A stretch of DNA of 64,000 nucleotides, taken from assembly GCF_023074055.1 (NCBI RefSeq), contig NZ_JADPKR010000097.1, forward strand, positions 1 through 64,000, in the 5' to 3' direction. The notes below the pieces were generated by a model. That model had not been told where the DNA came from, did no database searches, and worked only from the letters and a program-made list of their open reading frames with translations. This stretch comes from Bradyrhizobium sp. 141 (GTDB lineage: Bacteria > Pseudomonadota > Alphaproteobacteria > Rhizobiales > Xanthobacteraceae). This document shows, piece after piece, positions 17,079-26,287 of this stretch. How positions within the stretch are numbered: the first letter of the stretch is position 1; every line of letters begins with the position of its first letter. Position numbers and translations under genes: made by a program.

Positions 17079-18056
17079 CTACTTCTTCGCCAGCCCGAGG
17101 CTGTCGATCACCTTGCGTTCGGACTCCGTGACCTCGACGACGAACTTCTTGTAGTCCTCGGTATTCTTGTAGTTCGGCACCATGTCGAATTTGGCCAGCG
17201 TCGCGATCACCGCGGGGTCGTCGAGCGCCTTCTTGAAGGCATCGTGCAGCTTGGCGACGATCTTGGGATCCAAACCCTTCGGTCCGGCAATGCCGAAGGG
17301 AGAATCATAGACCATCGGATAGCCCAGTTCCTTCAGCGTCGGCACATCGGGATAGTTCGGCGAGCGGGTACCGGTCCACACCATTAACAGCCGTAGCTTG
17401 CCGGCGTCGACCAGCGGCCGCCACCCCGTGGAGTCCGCCTGAAGCATGGTGTGCTGACCGAGCACGGCGGCATTGGTCTCTGCGCCGCCCTTGAACGGTA
17501 CCTGCGTCAGCTTGATGCCGGCCATCCCCGCGATCTGCTCCATGCCGATATGGAGCGAGGTGCCGGCGCCGGGCGTGGCGTAGGTCACCTTGCCGGGATT
17601 CGCTTTCGCGAACTCCACCACGTCCTTCCAGCTCTTGAACTGGGATTCCGAGTTGGTCGTGACACCGAACGTGTAGCCGGTGAGATGGACGATGTAGGTA
17701 AAATCCTTCGCCGGATCCCATGACACTTCCTGCATCAAGGGCAGACGGAAGACCGTGATCGGAATCTGTGAAATGGTATAGCCGTCCGGCTTAGCCGCCG
17801 CTGCCATGGTCGCTGGTCCCACCGTGCCGCCTCCGCCGGCCTTGTTGTCGATCACGATCGGCTGCCCCAGCACTTTCGATGCGCTGTCGGCGATCGCGCG
17901 CATCGAGATGTCGGTCGAACCACCGGCCGGCCATGGCACGATCAGCGTGATGGGTTTGGTGGGATAGTCCTGCGCACTGGCGGCAGTCGGGAGCAATACG
18001 CCCATGACAGCATGCATCGCGGCAAATGCGATCGTCTTCAGCCGGTATCGCGACAT
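17079..18056 (-). CDS. tctC: Tripartite tricarboxylate transporter, periplasmic binding protein TctC (Bug family)
   Basis: A 325-residue periplasmic protein. The signal peptide ends at TAASAQ, followed by the Bug-family opening DYPTKPITLIVPWPAGGSTD. Other family motifs are IVIDNKAGGGGTVG and YATPGAGTSLHIGMEQIAG. It binds one carboxylate and delivers it to TctAB. The ATG at 18056 has GGGAGG 7 bases upstream; the frame stays open far upstream through the neighbouring gene, but that part is antisense or out-of-frame read-through. First gene of the operon, so its own promoter should lie in 18057-18262. Confidence 0.92.
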   Translation of the reverse strand: MSRYRLKTIAFAAMHAVMGVLLPTAASAQDYPTKPITLIVPWPAGGSTDISMRAIADSASKVLGQPIVIDNKAGGGGTVGPATMAAAAKPDGYTISQIPITVFRLPLMQEVSWDPAKDFTYIVHLTGYTFGVTTNSESQFKSWKDVVEFAKANPGKVTYATPGAGTSLHIGMEQIAGMAGIKLTQVPFKGGAETNAAVLGQHTMLQADSTGWRPLVDAGKLRLLMVWTGTRSPNYPDVPTLKELGYPMVYDSPFGIAGPKGLDPKIVAKLHDAFKKALDDPAVIATLAKFDMVPNYKNTEDYKKFVVEVTESERKVIDSLGLAKK

Positions 18057-18262
18057 CAAATTTCCTCCCTCGCGGCGGCCTCTTGGGACCGCCGTTTCTC
18101 GTTCTTGTGAGGCGATTGTTCCCGAAATCACAAGAGAAGAAAAGCGCCATTGCGCGTCTGCAGGGCAGGGGGCGAGATGCCAATTCCGCCGGAAACGATG
18201 CGTGCGACAATTGGTCGTTTGAAGGCGTGCCGAGATACGGAATTTAAGTGAGCCGAAGCGCG

Positions 18263-21130
18263 CTACGCCACGCGCCGGACCGTGTTCAGCGTCTCGATGG
18301 TGCGGCCGACCTCCGATGCGGGGCACGGCTTGCCGAAGTAATAGCCTTGCACGGCGGTGCAGCCGCATTCGCGGACGAAGTCGAGTTGCTCCTCCGTCTC
18401 CACACCCTCCGCCGTCGTCTCGACGCCGAGCACGGAACCGAGGCTTGCGATGGTGCGGACGATGGCCACGCTCTCCGGGCTTTCGCCGAGCGTGCCGACG
18501 AAGGAGCGGTCGATCTTGATGCGGTCGAACGGAAATTTGCGCAAATAGCTCAGCGAGGAATAGCCGACGCCGAAATCGTCGAGGCTGACGCGTACTCCCA
18601 GCGCACGGAGCTGGTGCAGGATTTCGATCGTTGCCTCGCTGTCGTCGAGCAGCGCGGTCTCGGTGACCTCGAGCTCGAGCCGCTGCGGCGGCAGGCCGGC
18701 CTCCGCAAGTGCGCTCGTGACCATCGCCACCAGCCCTCGCGAGCGGAACTGCACCGGTGACAGGTTCACCGCGACGCTGACATCGGGCCAGGACGCGGCG
18801 GTCGCACAGGCGCTGCGCAGCACCCATTCGCCGATCGGAACGATCAGCCCGTTCTCTTCCGCGATCGGGATGAACTCGGCTGGCGAGACGAAGCCGCGGG
18901 AGGGATGTTTCCAGCGCAGCAGCGCCTCGAACCCGGTGAGCTCGGACGAATCGAGCCGCATCTGCGGCTGGAACACCAGGTGGAATTCGCGCGCCTCCAG
19001 CGCGCCGCGTAGATCGCGCTCCAGCACGTGCCGGCTGCGCGCCTCTTCCTCCATCTCGGGTTCGAACAGCTGATAGGCGCCGCGCCCCTTGGCCTTGGCC
19101 TGGTACAGCGCGAGGTCGGCGCATTTCATCAGCTCGTCGGCATCGAGCCCGTGATCGGGCGCGATCGCGATGCCGACGGAGACGCCGACATGGATCGACT
19201 GGCTTTCCAACGGTGGCGGGTGGCCGATGATTTCGACCAGGCGCCGGGCGAGCTTCTCGGCCGATTGCGGCTGCGGTCCGCGCTGGAGCACTGCGAATTC
19301 GTCACCGCCCAGCCGTGCGACAGTGTCGTGCTCGCCGACATTCTCCTTCAGGCGCGCTGCGACCCAGCGCAGCAGCCGGTCGCCGGCGGCATGGCCGAGT
19401 CGGTCGTTCACGGTCTTGAAATTGTCGAGGTCGAAGCACAGCACCGCCATCGCGCCGCCGGCGATCGCGACCTGGTTCAGCCCCTCGCCCATCTTCTCGC
19501 GGAACAGCGTGCGGTTCGGCAGGTCGGTGAGCGAATCGTGCCGCGCCATATGCGCGACGCGCGCCTGGGCCTTGTGGCGCTCGGTGACGTCCTCGTAGGT
19601 GACGACCCAGCCGCCATGCTCCATCCGCTTGTGATTGAGCTTGATGATGCGGCCGTCGCTCAAATGGCGGTGCAGCGTATGCTCGCCCTCACGCAGCCGC
19701 TCGACGTAATCGGCATAGAGTCGCGCGGCCGTGGTGTTCTGATGGATACCGAGCTCGCAGCTGTGCTCCATGATCTCGCGCATCGAGACGCCGGGCTTCA
19801 CGATATCAGGCGACAAGCCGTACATCTCGATGTAGCGGCGATTGCACACGATGACGCGCAGGCTCGAATCGAGCATGCACAAGCCCTGGCTCATGTTGTT
19901 CAGCGCCGCGTCGAAGCGGCGATACTGCTCGCTCAGCTCCTCGATCGCGTGTTCCCGCTCGGTGATATCCTCATAGGTGGCGACGAAGCCGCCCTCAGCC
20001 AGTGCGCAATAGCGGACCGAGATCATGGTGCCGTTGGACATACGCCGGCGCATCGGCGAGGAATCGCGGTTCGCGATTCTGTCGCTGGCGGCTTCCAGAA
20101 GCTGTTGGGGGCTGTATTCCGAGGCAAAAGCGCCGTTCGCCATCGACCGCTCGATCAACTCGGAGAGATGTGTGCCGGGCCTCGTCTCCTCCGGCGACAG
20201 CCGGAAAAACTTGCGATAGGTGGTGTTGCAGACGCGCAGGCGCATATCGCTGTCGTAGAAGGCGAGCCCGTGCGCCATGTTCTCCAGCGCCGCATCGAGG
20301 ATGAAGTTCTGCTGCCTCAGTGTTTCCTCGTATTGCAGCCGCTCCGTGACGTCCTCATGCACGGTCACCCAGCCGCCGTCGGGCAGGAAGCGGGAGACCG
20401 CCTGCACCATGCGTCCGTCATAACGCATCACCAGCAGGGATTTCGCTTTTCTGGCGCGCACGTCCTCCAACCTGGAGTTCTGGAATTCGTCGGCCGGCAT
20501 GCCCGGCAAATTGCCGCGCGACACCCAATGCTCGATCGCCGTGGAATGCGAGACCCCGGGCCTCACGATCTCGGGGTCGAGGTTGTAGAGGTTCAGGAAA
20601 CGTTCGTTGCAGACGACGACGCGGCTGTCGGCATCGTACATGATGAGGCCGTGCGACATGTTGGAGAGCGCGTGCTGGCTGCGCTCGGTCTGCACGCGCA
20701 ATTCCGCCTCGAGTCGGGCGAGGCGGCTGACATCGTCGCAGATCGTCATCCAGCCGCCACCGGGAAGCGGCTTCAGCTCGAGCGACATGACGAGGCCGGT
20801 CGCAAGCCGTTGCTCGGTCCGGAACGGCTTTCCCCCTGCGATCTCCGCGATCCGCGCCGAATACAGCGCGTCGAGCTCGCCTTCCGGAAAGTTGCCGCGT
20901 CGGGCGCTGTGTGCGAGCACCTCGCGGTAGCTCGTGCCCACCCGCACGATGTCGGCCGACATGTCGAACAGCGACAGGTAACGCTGGTTGATCAGCACGA
21001 TCCGGTTGTCGGCGTCGTAGACGCAGACGCCCTGCTCCATGTGGTCGAGCGCAAGCTGGCTCAGCGCGACCAGGGCTTCCGGGCCCTGCTCGCGGCGTGC
21101 ATCAAGCGCATTCTCGCGGATCGACGTCAT
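18263..21130 (-). CDS. Four-PAS GGDEF-EAL cyclic-di-GMP enzyme
   Basis: A 955-residue soluble protein. Four tandem PAS domains of one subtype begin near residues 28, 155, 282 and 410, each with a hallmark such as MEQGVCVYDADNRIVLINQRY or MSHGLIMYDADSRVVVCN. The GGDEF motif is intact (608-612, RLGGDEFAVLQ), without an RxxD inhibitory site before it. The EAL motif is intact (735-737, GFEALLRWKHP), with DDFGVGYSS and IDRSF downstream. Both synthesis and breakdown of cyclic-di-GMP are therefore possible. There is no membrane segment, so the signal sensed by the PAS domains is internal. The tctC operon follows on the same strand, but a 206-base gap suggests separate promoters. Confidence 0.92.
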   Translation of the reverse strand: MTSIRENALDARREQGPEALVALSQLALDHMEQGVCVYDADNRIVLINQRYLSLFDMSADIVRVGTSYREVLAHSARRGNFPEGELDALYSARIAEIAGGKPFRTEQRLATGLVMSLELKPLPGGGWMTICDDVSRLARLEAELRVQTERSQHALSNMSHGLIMYDADSRVVVCNERFLNLYNLDPEIVRPGVSHSTAIEHWVSRGNLPGMPADEFQNSRLEDVRARKAKSLLVMRYDGRMVQAVSRFLPDGGWVTVHEDVTERLQYEETLRQQNFILDAALENMAHGLAFYDSDMRLRVCNTTYRKFFRLSPEETRPGTHLSELIERSMANGAFASEYSPQQLLEAASDRIANRDSSPMRRRMSNGTMISVRYCALAEGGFVATYEDITEREHAIEELSEQYRRFDAALNNMSQGLCMLDSSLRVIVCNRRYIEMYGLSPDIVKPGVSMREIMEHSCELGIHQNTTAARLYADYVERLREGEHTLHRHLSDGRIIKLNHKRMEHGGWVVTYEDVTERHKAQARVAHMARHDSLTDLPNRTLFREKMGEGLNQVAIAGGAMAVLCFDLDNFKTVNDRLGHAAGDRLLRWVAARLKENVGEHDTVARLGGDEFAVLQRGPQPQSAEKLARRLVEIIGHPPPLESQSIHVGVSVGIAIAPDHGLDADELMKCADLALYQAKAKGRGAYQLFEPEMEEEARSRHVLERDLRGALEAREFHLVFQPQMRLDSSELTGFEALLRWKHPSRGFVSPAEFIPIAEENGLIVPIGEWVLRSACATAASWPDVSVAVNLSPVQFRSRGLVAMVTSALAEAGLPPQRLELEVTETALLDDSEATIEILHQLRALGVRVSLDDFGVGYSSLSYLRKFPFDRIKIDRSFVGTLGESPESVAIVRTIASLGSVLGVETTAEGVETEEQLDFVRECGCTAVQGYYFGKPCPASEVGRTIETLNTVRRVA

Positions 21131-21286
21131 GGGGTCGGCGGGTCTCGGCGGGCAATAGATTAACGCAACCTAATTCAGCCACAGAGCGTAGCGAAGAGGC
21201 CGGAAAATTCCCTTAAGCGCAGTAGTTTACGGAGGGTGACCGGCGATGGAGAGCGAGCGCGCAAACGGCCGGCAAGGCGATAGCCC

Positions 21287-21355
21287 GTAGCCCGGATGAG
21301 CGTAGCGATATCCGGGGCGGCCGTTCCCGCATGTCGCTGCGCTCATGCGGGCTAC
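21287..21355. repeat. Intergenic palindrome, family G
   Basis: Two adjacent inverted repeats: GTAGCCCGGAT... paired with ATCCGGGG, and GTTCCCGCAT... paired with ATGCGGGCTAC; the outermost GTAGCCC and GGGCTAC close the whole unit. It lies between the four-PAS gene and the GNAT-like gene. Confidence 0.65.
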
Positions 21356-21371
21356 AGAGCCGAGCTCTGCT

Positions 21372-22247
21372 CTACGGCCCGTACAACACCAGTTCCGTAT
21401 CCGTGAGATCGCCGAGCTGTGGCCGATTCGGGCCCTTGAAATATTTGCGACCGCGCCGCTCGGTATAAATACCGACAAGGCCGGGAATCGGGCCATTCGA
21501 ATCGATCGCCACCGAGATCTTGCCGAGCCGGAGCAGCAGCCGGCCGATGCGGCCTGCACAGGCGGCGTATTCGGCGGCGCTGCGGCAATAGATCAGCTTC
21601 ATCGCAGGGGGAGCGATGAAGCCGCGGCGGATGCGCACCGGTTGCAGAACGAAGGGGAATGTTCCCTTTGGCGTGCGGCAGACGAGGCTGAGGCAATTGT
21701 AGCGCGCATGCCGCGTCAGCAGCTCGGTCTCGGCGTCGGAGAGCCCCTCGATCGTCTTGGCGTGAGGCGAGATGACTTCGATCTCGCTCCAGCGCGGGAC
21801 GCGCGCCAGTGCAGGGACCGAGAAGAAGATGCCACGGCAATAGGCGCGAAAGCCCTGCGTCTCGATGATCAGCCAGGTCCACGGCGCCGGACTGATGTTG
21901 AAATAAGTGACGTCCTTGTGCCGCTGCGCGATCTTGGTCAGCAGCGGCGCATAGTTGCGATAGGCCGGATCGACATACCAGCTCGACAAGTTGCACTGGA
22001 TGGCGGTCTCGTCGCCGTTCTTCCGCGCCGTGTAGATCAGCAGCAGCACGCCGACCGGCGTGCCGTCGTTATCGAGCATGTAGCCGAAGCGCGGATAGCC
22101 CTCCGGTACGGAGCGGAAGGCCTGCCGGCGCAGACCCTGGATCCAGTAGTTCCGCGAGCGGCCGACGAAGCCGCGCGTCAGCAAGTCCGCGACCGCTTCG
22201 GCGTCGGACTCGGTGATCTCGCGGCATCGGACCTTGGTGTGAATCAC
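21372..22247 (-). CDS. GNAT-like acyltransferase associated with the aminoacyl carrier cluster
   Basis: A protein of about 291 residues. The start of the chain reads like a GNAT acyltransferase (REITESDAEAVADLLTRGF, then a strand-rich core with VGVLLLIYTARKN and SSWYVDPAYRNYAPLLT). The canonical acetyl-CoA loop is poorly preserved, so the acyl donor is open. It lies downstream of the aminoacyl-carrier-protein ligase on the same strand, which makes transfer of a carrier-bound aminoacyl group an attractive but unproven role. The GTG at 22247 is preferred, since the longer version to 22325 would be encoded by a dispersed repeat. Confidence 0.6.
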   Translation of the reverse strand: MIHTKVRCREITESDAEAVADLLTRGFVGRSRNYWIQGLRRQAFRSVPEGYPRFGYMLDNDGTPVGVLLLIYTARKNGDETAIQCNLSSWYVDPAYRNYAPLLTKIAQRHKDVTYFNISPAPWTWLIIETQGFRAYCRGIFFSVPALARVPRWSEIEVISPHAKTIEGLSDAETELLTRHARYNCLSLVCRTPKGTFPFVLQPVRIRRGFIAPPAMKLIYCRSAAEYAACAGRIGRLLLRLGKISVAIDSNGPIPGLVGIYTERRGRKYFKGPNRPQLGDLTDTELVLYGP

Positions 22248-22297
22248 GCTCGTCTTACCCGTGGAAATGACAGGCCTCGTTTTGTCTATTGTTTCAG

Positions 22298-22367
22298 CAT
22301 GATCTTTTCGAAAACCGCTTCGCACTTTGCGCTAACGCGGTCCTTCGGATCCGGATCATGCTCTTAG
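22298..22367. repeat. Dispersed repeat, family F
   Basis: GCATGATC at the left end and GATCATGC at the right end frame a core with TTTTCGAAAACCGCTTCGCAC, a repeat type seen widely in Bradyrhizobium and related genomes. It overlaps the last codon and stop of the ligase gene and supplies a spurious upstream ATG to the GNAT-like gene. Confidence 0.65.
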
Positions 22368-23344
22368 CGCCAGCCTTCGACATGGGCGTCGGCCGTGACG
22401 CGCGGCTGCAGGCCGAGGACCTCTCGCACCTTGGCGGGCCAGGCGGAAAGGTCGGTGCCATGGGTGTGGAACATGGCGACAGCCAGCCGGTCCATGCCGA
22501 AGGCGACGCAGCCGGTGTGGGCTGGCTCGCCGCTGGCATCCTGGATTCCCCACGTCGTGCCGAAATGCTCGCGGTGATAGTTGAAGCTCATGCAGGCCGT
22601 CGGCTGCTCTTCCGAGCGCAGCGGAATGAGAAGCTCGAATTTGAGCTGCTGCTGCTTTTGGCTCACCGCTTTCATCTGGCCGACGCGACCGAAGAAAGGA
22701 TCGCTGGCATAGTCGACGCGAAAGGTCAGGCCGAGGTCGCGGGCGATCGCCTGCGCGCGCACCATCCAGCGCTCGCGGAAATCGGCGACGTCGTCCGGGC
22801 TGCCGATGCAGACATATTCGCGCATCCGGAACGATTGCAGCCGGTCGAGATGCTTCGACGGCTCGCGGCGGAAGCAATCCGCGGCAACGTCGAAGCGCAG
22901 GCCGCCCTTCGGCAAGGGTCCGCGGCTCGCCGCGATCGGATAGACCGGATAGCAAGCGGCAGGCGACAGCACGAGGTCGGCGGGCGACAGCGAGGTGGTC
23001 CAGTCGCCGCCGGCATCGAAGCGGCTCACCGCGGCGTTGATCTCGCGTTCGGTCCCGTGCAGACCGCAAACGCAGCCGAGCAGGTTCGGGAAGCTCTTGA
23101 GGTAGCCGGATTTTTCCAGCTGAGCCCGGCTCATCACCGGCGGGAAGCGCATCACCTCGGTGCCGGTCTCGCGATGGCTCGTGATTAGCGCGGCGAGCTT
23201 CTCGACGATGCCTTCATAGAGTGCGGTGCGGGCATAGACGCCGTCGGCGCCCATGCGGTGGAACAGCTTGTCGGCGAGATGATCGAGCGGGTCGATCATC
23301 TGCGGCGCGGTCGCGGGCGAGTCGGGGAGGATGGCAATGTTCAT
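22364..23344 (-). CDS. Amino acid:[carrier protein] ligase, class II seryl-tRNA synthetase-like
   Basis: A 326-residue enzyme that activates an amino acid with ATP and loads it on the phosphopantetheine arm of a small carrier protein. It is the catalytic core of an atypical methanogen-type seryl-tRNA synthetase without the tRNA-binding domain. The zinc ligands Cys131 (CYPVYP), Glu176 (FRMREYV) and Cys279 (GCVAFGMDR) match those reported for B. japonicum Bll0957. Class II motif 2 is around 158-178 and motif 3 is GMDRLAVAMF. The characterised relative prefers glycine and alanine. AGGACG precedes the ATG. The dehydrogenase gene lies 39 bases upstream and the carrier protein gene is divergent, as in B. 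japonicum. The pathway product is unknown. Confidence 0.93.
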   Translation of the reverse strand: MNIAILPDSPATAPQMIDPLDHLADKLFHRMGADGVYARTALYEGIVEKLAALITSHRETGTEVMRFPPVMSRAQLEKSGYLKSFPNLLGCVCGLHGTEREINAAVSRFDAGGDWTTSLSPADLVLSPAACYPVYPIAASRGPLPKGGLRFDVAADCFRREPSKHLDRLQSFRMREYVCIGSPDDVADFRERWMVRAQAIARDLGLTFRVDYASDPFFGRVGQMKAVSQKQQQLKFELLIPLRSEEQPTACMSFNYHREHFGTTWGIQDASGEPAHTGCVAFGMDRLAVAMFHTHGTDLSAWPAKVREVLGLQPRVTADAHVEGWR

Positions 23345-23383
23345 GGCGCGGCGTCCTGTTATTTGAAAATTGTTTTTGTTGGT

Positions 23384-24601
23384 TCAGTCGCGAAGGCTTG
23401 TCGGCACACCGCTCATCAGCGTCGATGTCGCGGCATTGGCCAGAATGCGGTCGTTGTTGATCATGATCGGGGACGACAACACGTCGCGGAGGTGCCGGCC
23501 CATGGTGAACTCGCCGTCGTTGCGGTAGCCGGAGAGGCCGGCTGTGCGCATCGCATGCATCACGGTCTCGACCGCAAGCTCGGAGGCCTGCACCTTCAGA
23601 AGCGTGATCGAGGACTGGAAGTCGAGCGAGGCGAGCGCGCGCTCGTCATGCTCGGCGCGGGCGAAAGCGTCGATGTTGGCAGCGATCAGCGCGCGCAGCT
23701 TGGCCAGCGACATCTTGGCGGCGGTGAAGTGCGCCGCGGCCGGCGGCATCTGGCCGCCGGAGCTGCGCGCTGCCTTGCGGATGAAGGCCTGCGCGCGGGT
23801 CACAGCTGCGGCGGCGATGCCGGCCCAGGCCGACGACCAGCACAGATGTGCGAACGGCGTCATGGTCTGGGCGTGGATCTTGTCATAGGATTCCGGGAAG
23901 ACCCGGTCGGCGGGGCAATCGACCCTCAGCTCGAAACCGGTCGAGCAGGTACCGCGCATGCCGAGCGTCTCCCAGCCCAGCGTCCGCTTCAGCGAATAAT
24001 CGTCCTTGGCGAGCGCCAGCAGCACCTGGTCAGAGGCAGCGGCCTCGGTGGCGCGGCGGGCAATGGTGACGAGGCCATCGGCTTCCGCGCCGTAGGAGAT
24101 CACGGTGGCGTCGCGCACCAGCGAAACGGTATCGCCGGCGTGGTCGACGGCCGCGGCGCTGGCGCGGATGTTGCCGCCGTTCTGGCCTTCGGTGGTGGAG
24201 GAGGCGAGCAGCCACTGGTCGCGGGCAACCCGGCGCATCATGGTTTCCATCCAGGGGATGCCATGGCCGTGCCTGACGACGCAGGCAACCTTGGTCTGAT
24301 GCATCGCGTAGATCATAGCGGTCGAGGCGCAGGCGCGTCCGAGCGTGTAGCAGATGTCGGTGACCTCGTAGATGGAGGCACCCAAGCCGCCGAATTCGAC
24401 CGGGATCATGACGCCGAGCAGCTTTTGCTCGCGTGCGACCTCGAAAGCCTTGTGCGGGAAGCGGGCGTCGCGATCGACCCCATCGGCGTCGGCCGCCGCT
24501 GCGGCCGCGGTCCGGGCGGCGCGCTCGATCAGGGAGGGACCCTGCTCCAGGAAGCTCGTCTGCGTTTCGTCGACAGTGAGGACTGCTTCACGCACGTTCA
24601 T
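23384..24601 (-). CDS. Acyl-CoA dehydrogenase-like flavoprotein of the aminoacyl carrier cluster
   Basis: A 405-residue FAD-dependent dehydrogenase fold: N-terminal helical domain (VMIPVEFGGLGASIYE), central sheet (LLASSTTEGQNGGNIRAS) and C-terminal helices (TAGLSGYRNDGEFTMGRHLRDVLS). The C-terminal region that in medium-chain enzymes carries the catalytic Glu (YEGT) here reads SSPIMINNDRILAN, so the usual base is missing from that place. Since it sits between an aminoacyl-carrier ligase and a carrier protein, its substrate may be an aminoacyl group on the carrier, as for prolyl-carrier dehydrogenases in pyrrole biosynthesis. That role is inference. It is probably co-transcribed with the ligase. 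Confidence 0.85.
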   Translation of the reverse strand: MNVREAVLTVDETQTSFLEQGPSLIERAARTAAAAAADADGVDRDARFPHKAFEVAREQKLLGVMIPVEFGGLGASIYEVTDICYTLGRACASTAMIYAMHQTKVACVVRHGHGIPWMETMMRRVARDQWLLASSTTEGQNGGNIRASAAAVDHAGDTVSLVRDATVISYGAEADGLVTIARRATEAAASDQVLLALAKDDYSLKRTLGWETLGMRGTCSTGFELRVDCPADRVFPESYDKIHAQTMTPFAHLCWSSAWAGIAAAAVTRAQAFIRKAARSSGGQMPPAAAHFTAAKMSLAKLRALIAANIDAFARAEHDERALASLDFQSSITLLKVQASELAVETVMHAMRTAGLSGYRNDGEFTMGRHLRDVLSSPIMINNDRILANAATSTLMSGVPTSLRD

Positions 24602-24958
24602 GCTCGTCCGCCTCCGGTTCGCCGTTCGAGACCGCCGGCATCATTCGCGATGCGCGTCAGCGATCCTCCGGCCATCTTTGCTTGTGAGACGAGGCTACGG
24701 ATTTAATTCAAATTCGTCGATGAAATAGAGGGTAAACAAAGTCCAATTCCGGATGAACAGTTAAGGTCCGGTTGTTTGCATCTCCCGTTTTTCCAGCATG
24801 GCGTTAGGACTCTGGAAGAAGCTCGAATTCCAGACAATCTGAGTCATCGTTTACTAAGAAACGCGAAGTATGAGTGCCGCCCATTGCGGGACCGGCAGGC
24901 CGTGCCCATCGTAGCCGGAAGCCGGTCCGACCTTTGACAGACAGACGGGAATTTGCCG
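24602..24958. promoter_or_regulatory. Divergent control region of the aminoacyl carrier cluster
   Basis: A 357-base region without a gene, between the divergent dehydrogenase and carrier protein starts. It is clearly richer in A and T than its surroundings between about 24695 and 24780. Both transcripts must start here. A small inverted repeat (CCGGAAGCCGG, near 24915) precedes the carrier gene. I could not identify a specific promoter or operator. Confidence 0.5.
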
Positions 24959-25231
24959 ATGCAAGCCTTTGATACCGAATTGCGCAATCGCATCATCAAG
25001 CTGGTGAAGGGCATCCTCGAACAGAATTCGCTCATCGCCGACGTCACGCCGTCCACCAAGCTCGTCGACGTCGGCCTGACCTCGATGGACATGGTCAATC
25101 TGATGCTCGGCGTCGAAGCCGAGTTCGACTTCACCATCCCACAGGCGGAGATCACGCCGGAGAATTTCCAATCCGTCGAGACGCTGGAGCGGATGGTGGC
25201 CACCCAGCTGCGGCTGGCGAACGCGGCTTAA
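24959..25231 (+). CDS. Aminoacyl carrier protein (phosphopantetheine carrier)
   Basis: A 90-residue acidic carrier protein of the acyl-carrier fold. Ser42 in DVGLTSMDMVNLML is the phosphopantetheine attachment site. The flanking helices (RIIKLVKGILEQN before, VEAEFDFTIPQAEITPENF after) fit the four-helix fold. By family knowledge it receives glycine or a similar amino acid from the neighbouring ligase rather than an acyl chain. The ATG at 24959 has GACGGGA upstream; TTG at 24953 is also in frame. It is transcribed away from the ligase and dehydrogenase, and a hairpin follows it. Confidence 0.92.
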   Translation: MQAFDTELRNRIIKLVKGILEQNSLIADVTPSTKLVDVGLTSMDMVNLMLGVEAEFDFTIPQAEITPENFQSVETLERMVATQLRLANAA

Positions 25232-25263
25232 GCGAGGGCGCCGCTCCCCCCAAGCTGTCGAGC

Positions 25264-25299
25264 GTGAGGTGAGTGTTTTGAGTGTTTTGCACTCCTCAC
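25264..25299 (+). terminator. Hairpin after the carrier protein gene
   Basis: GTGAGGTGAGTG (25264-25275) pairs with CACTCCTCAC (25290-25299) with one bulge or mismatch. It is placed between the carrier protein gene and mtnP. There is no clear T run after it. Confidence 0.5.
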
Positions 25300-25393
25300 A
25301 CCACCGGCATCATTCCACCACCCCCGTTCCAAATCCGCCCCAAAGCTGGCATAGCTTAACCATGTCGCACGTGGCGAACGGGGTGGAGCAGAC

Positions 25394-26269
<876 letters not shown>

Positions 26270-26287
26270 AGTGAAAGGCAGAATGCC

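Noticed and set aside
17079..19124. 681-codon version of tctC
   Set aside because: The extra N-terminal part is read in another frame of the four-PAS gene; the signal peptide and GGGAGG site fix the start at 18056.
19028..21163. 711-codon open frame on the plus strand opposite the four-PAS protein
   Set aside because: Antisense shadow; the translation has no recognisable domain, while the minus strand shows intact PAS, GGDEF and EAL motifs.
24602..24958. Possible riboswitch or small RNA upstream of the carrier protein gene
   Set aside because: Only a short CCGG-type inverted repeat was seen; no known riboswitch core could be recognised.
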